Assembly: GCA_020851795.1 (NCBI GenBank)
Contig: JADZCA010000109.1
Location: 1-56,253 of the forward strand
DNA: 56,253 nt
From: Planctomycetota bacterium
Lineage (GTDB): Bacteria; Planctomycetota; PLA2; JAEUHO01
Reading direction: 5' to 3'
A program made the translations under genes and the position numbers. The notes under the pieces were generated by a model. That model worked only from the letters and a program-made list of their open reading frames with translations. It had not been told where the DNA came from and did not search any database. Below, piece by piece: positions 16,824 through 26,197 of the stretch (position 1 is the first letter of the stretch; every line of letters begins with the position of its first letter).

Positions 16824-16846
16824 AGAAGGGCTCCTGGAGAGGTAGG

Positions 16847-17986
16847 TCAGAGTTTGCCAGCGAGAGCGTCGGGGAGCGGCATGCGCACCGCGCGGGCGGC
16901 CGGTGCGATACCTCCGAGCAGCCCCACCGCCGCCGCGGCCGCGAGGCCGACGAAGCGCGCCGAGGAGCCGAGGTCCACGTAGAAGGCGCCCATCGGGAAG
17001 CGCAGCGGGAACTCCCCGACGAGCGAGGCGAAGGTGAAGCCGACGAGGCCCGCGGCACCCGCGAGAAGGAGGGACTCCTCGAGCAGCGACAACGCGACGG
17101 ACCAGGGCCCGTAGCCGATCGCCCGCAGCGCGCCCATCTCCCGCGTGCGTGCGAGGACGGCCGCGAACATCGTGTTCGCGCACGCGAAGACGCCGCCGAC
17201 GAGCACCAGCGCAGCCATGACCCACGCGAGCTTCGCGACCGGCGCGAGCGCGGCGCGCAACGCGCCGTAGATCTCGCTCTGACGCCGCGCCTTGACCTCG
17301 AGCGTCTGCCGCTGCGAGGCGAACAGCGCGACGCGGGGAAAGTCCGCGGACGAGGCCATCCGCAGGGCGATGCAGGAAACGTCCACGCGCCGCGTCGCAA
17401 GCTTGACGTCCTCGAGCCGCCCCCAGATCTCGGCTTCGAGCACCGTCCCGGGCGCGGCGAAGCGGCCCGACACCGTCCAGTCTCGTCCCTCGAGACGGAC
17501 GGTGCGCCCCAGGGCCAGCGCCGTGTCGGGCACGCCCATCCGCGCCGCGGCGAGGCGGCCGACCATGAGCTCGTAGGGCGCGCGCGGCTCGACGCCCTCC
17601 ACGAGCACGACCGCGCGGTGGACGAGGAACGCCGCGGGCGTGACGCCGCGCAGCAGCCCGATGCTCTCGCCGACGCGCGTCGCCGTGTGCAGCTCGACGC
17701 TGGCGGCCCGCACCCCGTCCACCTCGACCACGCCCGGCGCCGAGATCGCGACCTCGGTCGCCGACGCCTCGGGCACGAACGAGCGGATCAGGTCGGTCTC
17801 GCCCGTCGCGCCGACGACCACCGCGACGTCGTCTGCGGCGCTTGCCGATGCCGAGCGCTCGAGACCGAGCGCGAACCCCGACATCAACGCGACGAGGAAC
17901 GTGATCACCGCAACGCCGAAGAACGTCAACGCCGTGCGCGCGCGACGGCGTGCGAGGTTGCGCAATGCGTAGCGGACCGGGAGCAC
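16847..17986 (-). CDS. ABC transporter permease, MacB/FtsX type (distal)
   Basis: 379 residues with the FtsX/MacB layout: an N-terminal helix (about 20-42) after YALRNLARRRARTALTFFGV, a periplasmic domain of about 200 residues, and three C-terminal helices (about 255-280, 300-325, 340-365), with the cytoplasmic coupling segment ARTREMGALRAIGYG between the first two. It has no ATPase domain; that subunit is the separate protein encoded at 19187. With the other permease it would form a mechanotransmission-type transporter that drives substrate through a TolC-like duct. Lies 64 bp downstream of the other permease. Confidence 0.85.
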   Translation of the reverse strand: MLPVRYALRNLARRRARTALTFFGVAVITFLVALMSGFALGLERSASASAADDVAVVVGATGETDLIRSFVPEASATEVAISAPGVVEVDGVRAASVELHTATRVGESIGLLRGVTPAAFLVHRAVVLVEGVEPRAPYELMVGRLAAARMGVPDTALALGRTVRLEGRDWTVSGRFAAPGTVLEAEIWGRLEDVKLATRRVDVSCIALRMASSADFPRVALFASQRQTLEVKARRQSEIYGALRAALAPVAKLAWVMAALVLVGGVFACANTMFAAVLARTREMGALRAIGYGPWSVALSLLEESLLLAGAAGLVGFTFASLVGEFPLRFPMGAFYVDLGSSARFVGLAAAAAVGLLGGIAPAARAVRMPLPDALAGKL

Positions 17987-18050
17987 TAGCCTGTCCTCCG
18001 GGCCGCGGCGCGCGGCGAGGCCAGACGGCGTCGCGGGGGCGCGGGACGCG

Positions 18051-19184
18051 TCACGACGGCCTCACCAGCGACGCCACGGGGCGCAGCGCGAGCTCGATCG
18101 CGGGGAACGCCGACGCCACCACACCGACGACGCAGGACGCGACAAGCCCCGCCCACATCACGCCCGGCCCGGCGACGAAGTCGATTCCGAAGCCCTCGAC
18201 GCCGAGCGTCGTCGGTACCGCCGTGAAGAACGCGACGACCGCGCCCGTACCTAGCACCCCGCCGAGCACGGCGAGCAGGACCCCTTCGGCGACGACGAGC
18301 AGCGCGAGCCTCTCTTTGGTTAGCCCGATCGTCTCGAGCGTGCCGAGTTCCTGTGCACGGGTCTGGGCACTGATGAAGATCGTGTTCGAGAGCACGAGCA
18401 CCACCACGACCACGGCGAGGTAGCCCAGCACCCGCGCGAAGCGCACGATCTCGGCGACCTCCGAGACCGCCCCCTGCACGAAGGCCTGCATGGTCTTCGT
18501 CTCGGTCGCCGCTTGGTCCGCGGCGAAGAGCGCGTCGATCTGCTCCGCGAGCCTCGGTCCGTCCGCCCCAGGCTTGAGGCGCACGAAGAACTCGGTCGTC
18601 AGCCCCACCATTTCCCGCTGCTCCGCCAGCGCACGCTCGTGCACGAACGCCACGTTGTCGAAGCCGGGCCCGCCGCCGTCAACGATGCCCTTGACCGTGA
18701 CCGGCATCCCGGCGAGTTGCACCGACTGTCCCACCGAGAGGCTTCGGCGCTCCGCGAGCCGTCGCCCCACGAGCGCCGAGCTGGCGTCCTTGCGCCAGCC
18801 CTCGAGGTCGCCCTCGCGCACTGCGACGTCGTGTACGCGGTCGAGGGTCGTCGGGTCCACGCCGTGGAGCACGACGAGGTCGAGGTTGCTGCGGCACTGA
18901 TTGACGAAGACGGTCGTCGGCAGCACAGCCTCGACGCCGTCGAGCCGCTGGATCGCGTCCCGGTAGCGGAGCGGCAGCTCGGAGGTTAGCGGGCAGAATC
19001 GGCTCTGCTGGAACACCACGACGACCGGCTTGCGCGCCGCCGCGTCGAACGAGGCGACGCCGCCCTCGAGCGTGCGCACGAACGCGAAGAGCGCGAGCGC
19101 GAGCGCAGTGCCGAGGATCGTCAACAACGAACGGACGGGCGCACGGCGCACGGTACGGCCGACGTAGGGGACGAAGCGCAGCAT
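18051..19184 (-). CDS. ABC transporter permease, MacB/FtsX type (proximal)
   Basis: 377 residues from ATG 19184, two bases after the ATPase stop codon, so translation is probably coupled. N-terminal helix near 17-38, a long periplasmic domain with two cysteines (SRFCPLTSE and FVNQCRSN), then C-terminal helices near 258-280, 305-330 and 340-365. The coupling segment QTRAQELGTLETIGLTKERL is typical of MacB/LolC-type permeases. The periplasmic cysteines are unusual and could form a disulfide or bind metal. Substrate unknown; the operon context suggests export of a metal or small toxicant. Confidence 0.87.
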   Translation of the reverse strand: MLRFVPYVGRTVRRAPVRSLLTILGTALALALFAFVRTLEGGVASFDAAARKPVVVVFQQSRFCPLTSELPLRYRDAIQRLDGVEAVLPTTVFVNQCRSNLDLVVLHGVDPTTLDRVHDVAVREGDLEGWRKDASSALVGRRLAERRSLSVGQSVQLAGMPVTVKGIVDGGGPGFDNVAFVHERALAEQREMVGLTTEFFVRLKPGADGPRLAEQIDALFAADQAATETKTMQAFVQGAVSEVAEIVRFARVLGYLAVVVVVLVLSNTIFISAQTRAQELGTLETIGLTKERLALLVVAEGVLLAVLGGVLGTGAVVAFFTAVPTTLGVEGFGIDFVAGPGVMWAGLVASCVVGVVASAFPAIELALRPVASLVRPS

Positions 19185-19186
19185 GC

Positions 19187-19894
19187 TCACCGGACGGCCT
19201 CCTCGGCGCCTGAGCGCCGGACGTCGGAATGGATCCGCCCCTTCTCCAGACGGACCACGCGCTCCGCGGCAGCCGCCGCGCGCGGGTCGTGCGTCACCAT
19301 CACGAAGGTCTGCCCGAAACGGCGGTGCAGCTCGGACAGCAGGTCGAGGATCGCGGTGGCCGCATATTCGTCGAGATTCCCCGTCGGCTCGTCCGCGAGC
19401 ACGAGGTCGGGTCCGGCGACGAGCGCGCGCGCCACGGCGACGCGCTGCTGCTGCCCGCCCGAGAGCGCACGCGGAAGGTGCCCCGCGCGGTCGGCGAGCC
19501 CGACGGCCGTCAGCGCGGTCCGAACCTTCTCCGCCCGCTCCGCGCGCGTCAGCGGGAGGAGCAACAGAGGGACTTCCACGTTCTCCGCCGCCGACAAGAC
19601 GGGCACCAGGTTGTACTGCTGGAACACGAAGCCGACGTGGCGCGTCCGCCACCGCGCGAGCGCCCGCGCCGACATCGCCGAGATCTCGTCAGGGCCCACG
19701 CGCACGGTGCCCGACGTGGGGCGGTCGATGCCTGCGAGCACGTTGAGCAGCGTGGTCTTCCCCGACCCCGACGGCCCCATCAGCGCGACGAACTCGCCGC
19801 GCTCGACGTCGAGGTCGAGCTCCTTGAGCGGGGTCACGACCTCCGACTTCGTCGGGAACGCCTTCGTGACCTTGCGGACCTCGACGAAGCTCAC
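19187..19894 (-). CDS. ABC transporter ATPase, MacB/LolD type
   Basis: 235 residues with a complete nucleotide-binding domain: Walker A GPSGSGKTT (about 40-48), Q-loop FVFQQYNLVPVLSA, signature LSGGQQQR, Walker B LVLADEPTGNLD and the switch His in MVTHD. The YNLVP-x-L-x-A-x-NVE sequence is typical of the MacB/LolD/FtsE branch. It energises the two permeases just downstream. The GTG start overlaps the stop of the HlyD-like gene in a GTGA four-base overlap, so it is chosen over in-frame upstream sequence, which belongs to the neighbour. Confidence 0.93.
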   Translation of the reverse strand: MSFVEVRKVTKAFPTKSEVVTPLKELDLDVERGEFVALMGPSGSGKTTLLNVLAGIDRPTSGTVRVGPDEISAMSARALARWRTRHVGFVFQQYNLVPVLSAAENVEVPLLLLPLTRAERAEKVRTALTAVGLADRAGHLPRALSGGQQQRVAVARALVAGPDLVLADEPTGNLDEYAATAILDLLSELHRRFGQTFVMVTHDPRAAAAAERVVRLEKGRIHSDVRRSGAEEAVR

Positions 19895-21411
19895 GCTCCA
19901 CCTCCGTCCTTGACGCGGGCGCCGTCCTCGACGGGCTCGAGGATCACGCGGTGCGTGGCCGACAGGTCGCCTCGCACCTCGACGCGGTCGCCGTCCTCGC
20001 CGACGCGCACCACCGGCACGCGGCGGGCGCGCCCGCCGTGCGTGGGGTCGATCACGAACACCGCGTCGCCCCGCACGGCCGCCTTGGGCACGAGGAGGCG
20101 CACGGCGGCGGGCGCGTCGGCCGGCGGCTCGGGCGCGAGGAAGCGCGCGCGCACCACCATCTCGGGCTTCATGAGCGGGTCCGGGTCGGCGACGCGGACC
20201 TTGGCCTCGAGCGTGTTGTTGTTGCGGTCGGCCTGCGAGACGAGCCGGTACACGACGCCGTGGAAGGTCCGCCCGGGCAGCGCGTCGAGCGTGACCTCCA
20301 CCGCCTGGTCGCGGCCCACCGAGCCCACCGACGCCAGCGGCACGTTGACCCGCACCTGCAGTCGTCGCGGGTCGTAGAGCGTGACGACCGCGCCGCCCGC
20401 GCCCTCCGACGGGTCGGTGGCGGCACCGCCGCGCATCCCGACCGCGGGCCCCACCGCCGAGCCGGGCATCGTCTCGCGGCGCAGCACGAGCCCGTCGGCG
20501 GGCGAGACCACCGTCAGGCGCGCGACGTTGGCGCGCGCGATCGACAGCGCGGTGTCCACCGCGGCGACCTCGGCCTTCGCACGGGCCTGGCGGGCCAGCG
20601 CGCGGGCCTTGGTGGCCTCGAGCGCGACGGGGTGCGCGAGCGCGTCGGCCGCCACCGAGAGCTGCGCCGTCGCGCTCGCCACGGCCGCCTGCGCGCGGTC
20701 CACGGAGGCGCGCCTCGCCGCGAGCTCGGCCTCGGCCTTCGCGACCGCGACCGCGGCCTTGGCGCGAGCCACCGGGACGCCGCCCCCGCCCCGCTCGAGC
20801 GCGTCCTGCGCGCTCAACTCGGTGCGCGCGACGTCGAGCTCGCGCTCGGCGACGGCGACCTCGGCCGTCGCCGCGGCGCGCTCCGCCTCGGAGACCCGCA
20901 GCTCGCCCTCCATGCGCGCGACGTCGGCGCGCAGCTCGAGCTTGAGCTCGAGCAGCCGCGTCGCCTCCGCGACGTCGGCGTCGGCCTCGACCACGGCCGC
21001 CGCCTTCACCGGCAGCTCCTTCTCGAGACGCGCGAGCTCGCTCTCGAGCGGCACGTCGCGCAGGCGCGCGAGCACCGTCTTGCCGGCCTCGACGGCCTGC
21101 CCCTCGACGACCTCGACGGCCTCGACGACGCCGTCCACCAGCGGCCGCACCGCGACCGCGAACGGGTCGGGCTCGATCCAGCCGGTCGCCTCGAACGTCG
21201 AGGCGCGCCGCGCCGACGGCCCGGTGTCGGCGGTGACGCGCGCCGTCGCCACCGACCGCGGCGGCAGGATCCAGTCGCGCGCGAGGAGGAACGCCCACCC
21301 GAGCGCGCCCGCGACGAGCACGAACGCGACGACGCGCCCGCCGCGACGCGGCGGCTCGGCGGCGGGGGCCGACCGGCGCAGCACCTCGAGGTCCACGGTG
21401 GGCGCGCTCAT
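19891..21411 (-). CDS. HlyD-family periplasmic adaptor subunit
   Basis: 506 residues. Short cytosolic N terminus, one membrane helix (about 27-46), then a lipoyl half (VDGVVEAVEVVEGQAVEAGK near 90-110), a very long coiled-coil hairpin (about 125-300, rich in Ala/Glu/Arg heptads), the second lipoyl half with SPADGLVLRRE, and beta-barrel and membrane-proximal domains with the family motif LDALPGRTFHGVVYRL. It bridges the inner-membrane ABC permeases to the TolC-like protein. The start ATG overlaps the TolC-like stop (ATGA). The hairpin is long, as in adaptors that reach a short TolC duct. Confidence 0.92.
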   Translation of the reverse strand: MSAPTVDLEVLRRSAPAAEPPRRGGRVVAFVLVAGALGWAFLLARDWILPPRSVATARVTADTGPSARRASTFEATGWIEPDPFAVAVRPLVDGVVEAVEVVEGQAVEAGKTVLARLRDVPLESELARLEKELPVKAAAVVEADADVAEATRLLELKLELRADVARMEGELRVSEAERAAATAEVAVAERELDVARTELSAQDALERGGGGVPVARAKAAVAVAKAEAELAARRASVDRAQAAVASATAQLSVAADALAHPVALEATKARALARQARAKAEVAAVDTALSIARANVARLTVVSPADGLVLRRETMPGSAVGPAVGMRGGAATDPSEGAGGAVVTLYDPRRLQVRVNVPLASVGSVGRDQAVEVTLDALPGRTFHGVVYRLVSQADRNNNTLEAKVRVADPDPLMKPEMVVRARFLAPEPPADAPAAVRLLVPKAAVRGDAVFVIDPTHGGRARRVPVVRVGEDGDRVEVRGDLSATHRVILEPVEDGARVKDGGGA

Positions 21412-22643
21412 CGGACGGCCTCCGCGCTCGGCCAGCCTGCGGCCCGCGCCGCGCGCACGCGCGCCTTCGCGGCCTCGACGGACGCCTCGCGCACGTCGCC
21501 GGCTGCCATCACCGCGTCGCGCGCGGCCATGACGAGCTCGAGCGCCGACCCCTCGCCCGCGTCGAGCCGCGCCCGCGCGGTGCGGAGCAGGTCCACGCCG
21601 GCGACGTGGCGCCGCGTCGCCGCGTCGATCTTCGCCGTGGCCGCGGCGAGCATCGCGCGCGCGGCGGCCGCCTCCTCGGTGGCTTCCGCGAGCGCGGCCA
21701 CGGCCTCGAGCCGCGCGGCCTCGCGCGCGGCCTCGGCGGCCACGACCTCGCGGTCCGCGTTGACCGGAAGGCGCAGCCGCGCGCCGCCGAACGCAGCCGA
21801 CGGGTCGAGCGCGAGCCCCGGCATCACCTCGATCCCCGGCGCCTGGCCCGCGACGGCCCGGCGCAGTTCGGCGTCGGCGACCTCGTAGGCCGCGAGCCGG
21901 CGCTGAAGGTCGTCGCGCGCGAGCACGAGCGCGGCGGGCGCGGGCGTCTCCGGCACCGGCGGCCACGCCGCCGCCGGGAGGACCATCGAGACGGGCGCGC
22001 CGGGCGCGGCGCCGAGCAGCCGCCGCAGCATCGCCTCGTTGGCGGCGCGCTCGGCGTCGCGCGAGGCGAGCACCGCCACGCGGTCCGCCGCCACCGACTC
22101 CGCGAGGCGCCCCGCCGCCGCGACCTCGACGCCGGCCGCGACGAACGCGCTCGGGTCGGGCGGCGCGTCGGGCTCGGGGGCCGCGCGCAGGGCCCGCTCG
22201 ACCGCGTAGGCCTCCGCGAGCGACGCCGCGACGGCGCGCGCCTGCGCGTGGTGCTCGAGCCACGCCTCGCTGCGCCGCGCGCGGGCCATCGCGCGCTCCG
22301 CGTCGCGCGGGCCGACGCCGAGAAGCGACAGCACGTCGAGGGAGAGCACCAGCTCGCCGCGCTCGTCCATGTCCACGCCGCCCTCGAGCCCGATCGGCTC
22401 GGGCGAAGGGTCCACGTTGACCGCGGCGGCGCGGGCGCGCAGCGCGGCGAGCGAAGGGTTGTGGGCGACGGCGTGGCGCACGGCGTCTTCGTAGGCGAGC
22501 GAGCCGGCAGGCGCCGGCGCGAGGCCCGCGGCGACGGCCGGCGCGTCGAGCGGCGCGGGGCGGTAGCGCGCGCACGCCGGCAGCGCGGCGAACAGGGCGA
22601 GGACGGGGACGACGCGACGGGACCGGAACGGGGAAGGGGACAC
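21408..22643 (-). CDS. TolC-like outer-membrane efflux protein (lipoprotein)
   Basis: 411 residues from GTG. The signal ends in a lipobox (ALPACARYRP), then the TolC/OEP two-repeat layout: YEDAVRHAVAHNPSLAALRA at the start of repeat one, long Ala/Glu/Arg helices, and PGIEVMPGLALDPS leading to the second repeat with ARARLDAGEGSALELVMAARD. It forms the outer-membrane duct of the exporter. It is a clear paralog of the protein encoded at 28410-29645: same length, shared YRPAPL start, WPPVP, GLALDPS-x-FG and ARxRL motifs. The ATGA overlap with the HlyD-like gene shows operon structure. Confidence 0.9.
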   Translation of the reverse strand: MSPSPFRSRRVVPVLALFAALPACARYRPAPLDAPAVAAGLAPAPAGSLAYEDAVRHAVAHNPSLAALRARAAAVNVDPSPEPIGLEGGVDMDERGELVLSLDVLSLLGVGPRDAERAMARARRSEAWLEHHAQARAVAASLAEAYAVERALRAAPEPDAPPDPSAFVAAGVEVAAAGRLAESVAADRVAVLASRDAERAANEAMLRRLLGAAPGAPVSMVLPAAAWPPVPETPAPAALVLARDDLQRRLAAYEVADAELRRAVAGQAPGIEVMPGLALDPSAAFGGARLRLPVNADREVVAAEAAREAARLEAVAALAEATEEAAAARAMLAAATAKIDAATRRHVAGVDLLRTARARLDAGEGSALELVMAARDAVMAAGDVREASVEAAKARVRAARAAGWPSAEAVR

Positions 22644-22757
22644 GGGGACGCTCCGCGGGGCCTCGGACGGGAGGACGCGGGCACGCGGGGCCGCGAGGGC
22701 GAAGGCGTCACGCCTCCGACGGCGGCGCGGGCGCAGCCCGCGGACGAGGCGCGGGCG

Positions 22758-23156
22758 TCAGATCAGGAGGACGACGGTGCGGACGCCCGGCGGCGGTCCG
22801 CCCGGATCGTCGGCACGCACCACGGCGACGCGGACGCGCGCGAGCGCGGGGACCTCGACGAGCGCGGGCGGGAGCACCGCGAGCATCACGGGCGGCGGCA
22901 GGCCCTCGGTCGCCGGCGCCTGCGCGCAGGCGTGGCGCACGTCCACGACGGGGCAGCCGTCGCAGCCGCGGTGGCGGCGGTCGAACGGCCCCTTCGACTC
23001 GGGCTTGGGCTCTTCGGCGCAGCACGGGCACGCGCGCTTCGCGGTGGACACGGCCGCGTGGGCCGTGTCGTTGCGCACCCAGCTCGGGCACGTCCCCCAC
23101 ACCGCGGGGACCGCGGCGAGGAACAGCACGAGGAGCCGGGCGGCGAGACCGCGCAT
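22758..23156 (-). CDS. Small secreted Cys/His-rich protein, first gene of ABC operon
   Basis: 132 residues. Signal peptide (about 1-22), then a short Cys/His-rich region: GTCPSW, ACPCCAEE, RRHRGCDGCPVVDVRHAC (about residues 22-77), followed by a Val/Pro/Ala-rich tail. Seven cysteines and several histidines in about 55 residues suggest metal binding in the periplasm. A protein of similar design heads the RND island (27902). A -10 box TATACT ends 8 nt before the ATG, so the mRNA is probably leaderless. The gene leads the TolC/HlyD/ABC operon with a 114-bp gap. No known family recognised. Confidence 0.7.
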   Translation of the reverse strand: MRGLAARLLVLFLAAVPAVWGTCPSWVRNDTAHAAVSTAKRACPCCAEEPKPESKGPFDRRHRGCDGCPVVDVRHACAQAPATEGLPPPVMLAVLPPALVEVPALARVRVAVVRADDPGGPPPGVRTVVLLI

Positions 23157-23164
23157 CGGGGTGG

Positions 23165-23170
23165 AGTATA
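23165..23170 (-). promoter_or_regulatory. -10-like TATACT (minus strand)
   Basis: TATACT, close to consensus, 8 nt before the ATG at 23156; likely the promoter of the whole ABC-exporter operon with a leaderless first gene. Confidence 0.55.
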
Positions 23171-23223
23171 GCCCGCGGAGGGCGACGCGGGGCCGACCCG
23201 GTGTGCCGGGGGCGCCGATTCGC

Positions 23224-23229
23224 TATCGT
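23224..23229 (+). promoter_or_regulatory. -10-like TATCGT (plus strand)
   Basis: TATCGT 6 nt before the GTG at 23236, divergent from the 23165 box 53 bp away. Confidence 0.4.
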
Positions 23230-23235
23230 GGCGGT

Positions 23236-24228
23236 GTGCGCACGTGGCTCGCCCGGCCCGGTCTGCTGCTCGCCGCCGCCGCGGCGGCCACGGGGTGCGC
23301 GGCCCCGTCGTCGCACGCATCGACGTCGCCGGGCCGAGGGCGCACCTCGCCCGCCGCACCGCTCGTCCCCGTCGCCCCGCCCGCACCGACGGCGACCGCC
23401 GTGCGCCCGCTCGCGGTGGCCCCGACGGCCCCCACCCCGCACCGGGCGGCGGCCCCCGCGGTCCCCGCCGCCCCCGTCGCCGGCCCGCCCTCGGCAGGCC
23501 CGGCACCGGCGGGCCCTCGGGCCCCCGCGGCGCCGCCGCCCCCGGCCCGGCCGAGCGACCCGCTCGACGCGCTGCGCGCCGCGGCGCGCGGCGGGGACGC
23601 CGACTTCGCGGCGGTCGCCGACCTGCTCGAGGACGCGCTCGAGCGCCTCGCCACCGCGGACGCGACGACGCACATCGAACGGCTGCCCGCACGAGAGGCG
23701 CAGGCGAGGGCGACGGTGGGCCGCGGGACCGCGTGGGCGACGGCGACGACGTACGTCGAGGCCGACGCGGACGCCGACGCGCTGCGCGAGGCGTACCTCG
23801 ACTTCGATCGCGTGCCCGTCTACACGGGCAAGCCCGGGACGCGCACGGTCGAGCGGCGCGGCGACGTCGTCGTCGCGGCCGTGGACGGCGTGCGTCGCAT
23901 CCTCGCGCTCGAGGTCGGCGCACGCTGGCGCTTCGAGGCGCGGCGCGTGGACCGGGGCACGGTCCGCGCGATCGTCACGCGGCAGGTGGACGACCCGACG
24001 ACGTGGAAGATGACGACGACGAAGGGCCTCGTGCTCTTCGTGCCCGTCGGCGCGAGCGTGCGGGTGGTCGAGGTCGCCCTGTCGGTCGTGGACTTCGAGG
24101 TGCCGCCGCTGCTGCGCGGCGTGGCCGAGAAGACCGCGCTGGGCGAGATGCGCGCGCGGGTCGACGGCGTCCGCGCCCATTGGCGCGAGTACCTCCCGGC
24201 TCAGCGAGGCGCGAGGGCGACGCGGTAG
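23236..24228 (+). CDS. Lipoprotein with a START/SRPBCC-like domain
   Basis: 330 residues from GTG. Lipobox in AAAATGCAAP, then a Pro/Ala-rich linker of about 90 residues, a short acidic helix (LADLLEDALERLATADA), and a C-terminal domain (about 170-325) whose pattern (TYVEADADADALREAYLDFDRVPVY, later RWRFEARRVD, WKMTTTKGLVLFVPVG) resembles the SRPBCC/START-like ligand-binding fold. Such domains bind lipids or other hydrophobic molecules; an outer-membrane or periplasmic lipid-related role is inferred. The 3' end overlaps the convergent glycosyltransferase gene by 28 bp. Confidence 0.68.
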   Translation: MRTWLARPGLLLAAAAAATGCAAPSSHASTSPGRGRTSPAAPLVPVAPPAPTATAVRPLAVAPTAPTPHRAAAPAVPAAPVAGPPSAGPAPAGPRAPAAPPPPARPSDPLDALRAAARGGDADFAAVADLLEDALERLATADATTHIERLPAREAQARATVGRGTAWATATTYVEADADADALREAYLDFDRVPVYTGKPGTRTVERRGDVVVAAVDGVRRILALEVGARWRFEARRVDRGTVRAIVTRQVDDPTTWKMTTTKGLVLFVPVGASVRVVEVALSVVDFEVPPLLRGVAEKTALGEMRARVDGVRAHWREYLPAQRGARATR

Positions 24229-25295
24229 GCGGCGAGCACGCCGTCCACCTCGGCCTCGGGGTCGTGGTCGAGGGCGACGCGCTCGCGCGCGGCGCCACCG
24301 AGCCGCTGCCGCAGCACGGGCGACGTGAGCAGGGCGCGGAGGAGGCGGGACGCGTCGTCGAGGTCGTGCACCGGCGCGCCGGGGACGCCGGACGGCGCGG
24401 TGCGGTAGAGCCACCCCGCCTCCGCACGGTCCTCGGTCGAGGCGAGGAGCCGGCGGTTGCCCGGCACGTCCGACGCGAGGACCGCCACGCCGCGCGCCAT
24501 CGCCTCGAGCAGCGCGTTCGAGCCGCCCTCGGAGTGCGACACGTTGAGCACGACCGACGCCGTCGCGTAGAGCGCCTCGAGGTCGTCGGGGGCGAGCGGC
24601 CCGGGCCACGTCGCAAAGGGCGCACGGGCGAGGTCGTCGCGCAGCGCGGCCGCGTAGGCCTCGTCCCGCGTCGCGCCCGCGAGCACGAGGCGGACGGGGA
24701 AGCCCTCCGCGTGGAGCCGCGCCGCGAGCGCGACGGCGAAGCGGTTGTTCTTGACCGGCCGCACGCCCGCCGGGAGCGCGAGCACGAGGTCGTCCTCGCC
24801 CGCCCCGAAGCGCGCGGGGTCGGGCGGCGCCTTGCGGGGCGGCGTCTCGACGCCCTTGGGCACGAGGAGCACCGGCAGCGGGAGCCCGAGCGCGCGCGCG
24901 GCGTCGCGGGCCTCGGGGTGGTGCACGAGCAGCGCCGACGCGGCCGCGAGCACGCCGCGCACGACCGCCGCGCGCGCGGGGACGAAGAGGTCCTGGTCGA
25001 GGTCGGTGCCGCCCGAGGTCACGACGAGCGGCGCCCCGCTCGCGCGCGCCGCGGCCGCCGCCGCGGGCCCCGCGTGGCGCGCGTGGATCGCGTGCACGAC
25101 CGCCGGGCGCGCCCGCCGCGCGGCGGCGGCGACGTCCTCGGGGGCGGGGTGGTCGGGCAGGCGCAGGAGCGTCGTCGGCAGCCCGCGCGCCGCGAGCCCG
25201 CGCGCGTAGCGGTCGGCGGTGGTCGCGTTGCCCGTGACCGCGGTGCTCGCCTCGGCGGTGACGAGGAGCACGGACGGTCGGGGGAGCGGCGTCAT
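24201..25295 (-). CDS. Family 4 glycosyltransferase
   Basis: 364 residues, GT-B fold. The N-terminal Rossmann half opens with VLLVTAEAS and GNATTADRYARGLAARG; the C-terminal half has LPAGVRPVKNN, ATWPGPLAPDDLEALYATASVVLN and the catalytic/nucleotide-binding EGGSNALLEAMARGVAVLAS (E-x7-E motif of GT4). It transfers a sugar from a nucleotide donor, probably to a lipid or polysaccharide acceptor at the cytoplasmic membrane. Third gene of a coupled operon (ATGA overlap with the deacetylase), suggesting one pathway with the ATP-grasp and ChbG-like proteins. Confidence 0.85.
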   Translation of the reverse strand: MTPLPRPSVLLVTAEASTAVTGNATTADRYARGLAARGLPTTLLRLPDHPAPEDVAAAARRARPAVVHAIHARHAGPAAAAAARASGAPLVVTSGGTDLDQDLFVPARAAVVRGVLAAASALLVHHPEARDAARALGLPLPVLLVPKGVETPPRKAPPDPARFGAGEDDLVLALPAGVRPVKNNRFAVALAARLHAEGFPVRLVLAGATRDEAYAAALRDDLARAPFATWPGPLAPDDLEALYATASVVLNVSHSEGGSNALLEAMARGVAVLASDVPGNRRLLASTEDRAEAGWLYRTAPSGVPGAPVHDLDDASRLLRALLTSPVLRQRLGGAARERVALDHDPEAEVDGVLAAYRVALAPR

Positions 25296-26197
25296 GCGAG
25301 GAGGTCCCGGAACGAGGCGAGGGAGAACCCCGCCGCCTCGACGGCGTCGCGGGCCGCGGGGTCGGTCAGCAGCGCGAGCTCGGCGTCGCGGGCGGCGTCG
25401 CCCCCGTAGGTGCCGGGCCGGCCCGGCATCGCGCCCGGGTGCGTCATCCACTCGACGGTCGCGCCCGCGACGCGGCGCAGGCTCTCGACGAGCACGTCGA
25501 GCCGCGGCGCCACGCCCAGCGCGAGCCCGAGGAAGCCCTCGGGCGCCACGAGCGGCGCGACGACGCGACGGCGGAACCGGTCGGCGTGCACGCCCAGCCC
25601 CGCCACGCCGCCGTGCCCCGCGCGCAGCTGCGCCAGCCGGCGCGGCGGGAACACCGCGGTGCCGACCGGGATCGCCGGGAGGCGCACCGGCGGCACGCCG
25701 GCCGGCGGGTCGTCTTCCGCGGGCACGCGGACCACGGCACGCGCGCGCACCGCCGCGAGCGCGGCGAGCACGCCGTCGGAGAGCGTGGGCAGGACGTGGA
25801 CCTGCTGGTGGCCATTGACGTGGTCGGGCGTCACGCCGAGCGCCTCGAGGTGGCGCCACTGCGCGACGACTTCGCGCTCCACCTCGACGGCGTCCACCTG
25901 CGCCTCGATCGCCCGGCGCCAGAGCGCCTGCTTGTCGCCGAGGAACGCGCCGCCGGGCCCGGTGAGCGTGAACCCACGCGTGAGCGCGAGCGGACGCCCC
26001 TCGGTGAGGTTGACGTGGAGGCCGAGCGAGAGGCGCGGGCGGGCGCGCGCCGCGGCGACGAAGGCCTCGAGCGTCGCGCCGTTGGCGACCAGCGACGCGG
26101 CCGTGACGAGGCCGACGTCGTGCGCCCGCAGGATCGCGGCGTCGCGGACCGCGTCCTGGCCGGCGTCGTCGGCGACGACGACGAGACGACGGTTCAT
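25292..26197 (-). CDS. ChbG/YdjC-family carbohydrate deacetylase
   Basis: 301 residues. Family features: VVVADDAGQD near residues 6-15 (metal Asp pair), GLHVNLTEGRPL near 60-70 (His ligand), and HVNGHQQVHVLP near 125-135, the His motif of the family. Members remove acetyl groups from N-acetylated sugars (chitooligosaccharides, or lipid-linked sugars in hopanoid or glycan pathways). Its start and stop overlap neighbours by ATGA, so it acts in the same pathway as the ATP-grasp ligase and the GT4. A second ChbG domain in this window is fused to a GT2 (53329-54936). Confidence 0.87.
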   Translation of the reverse strand: MNRRLVVVADDAGQDAVRDAAILRAHDVGLVTAASLVANGATLEAFVAAARARPRLSLGLHVNLTEGRPLALTRGFTLTGPGGAFLGDKQALWRRAIEAQVDAVEVEREVVAQWRHLEALGVTPDHVNGHQQVHVLPTLSDGVLAALAAVRARAVVRVPAEDDPPAGVPPVRLPAIPVGTAVFPPRRLAQLRAGHGGVAGLGVHADRFRRRVVAPLVAPEGFLGLALGVAPRLDVLVESLRRVAGATVEWMTHPGAMPGRPGTYGGDAARDAELALLTDPAARDAVEAAGFSLASFRDLLA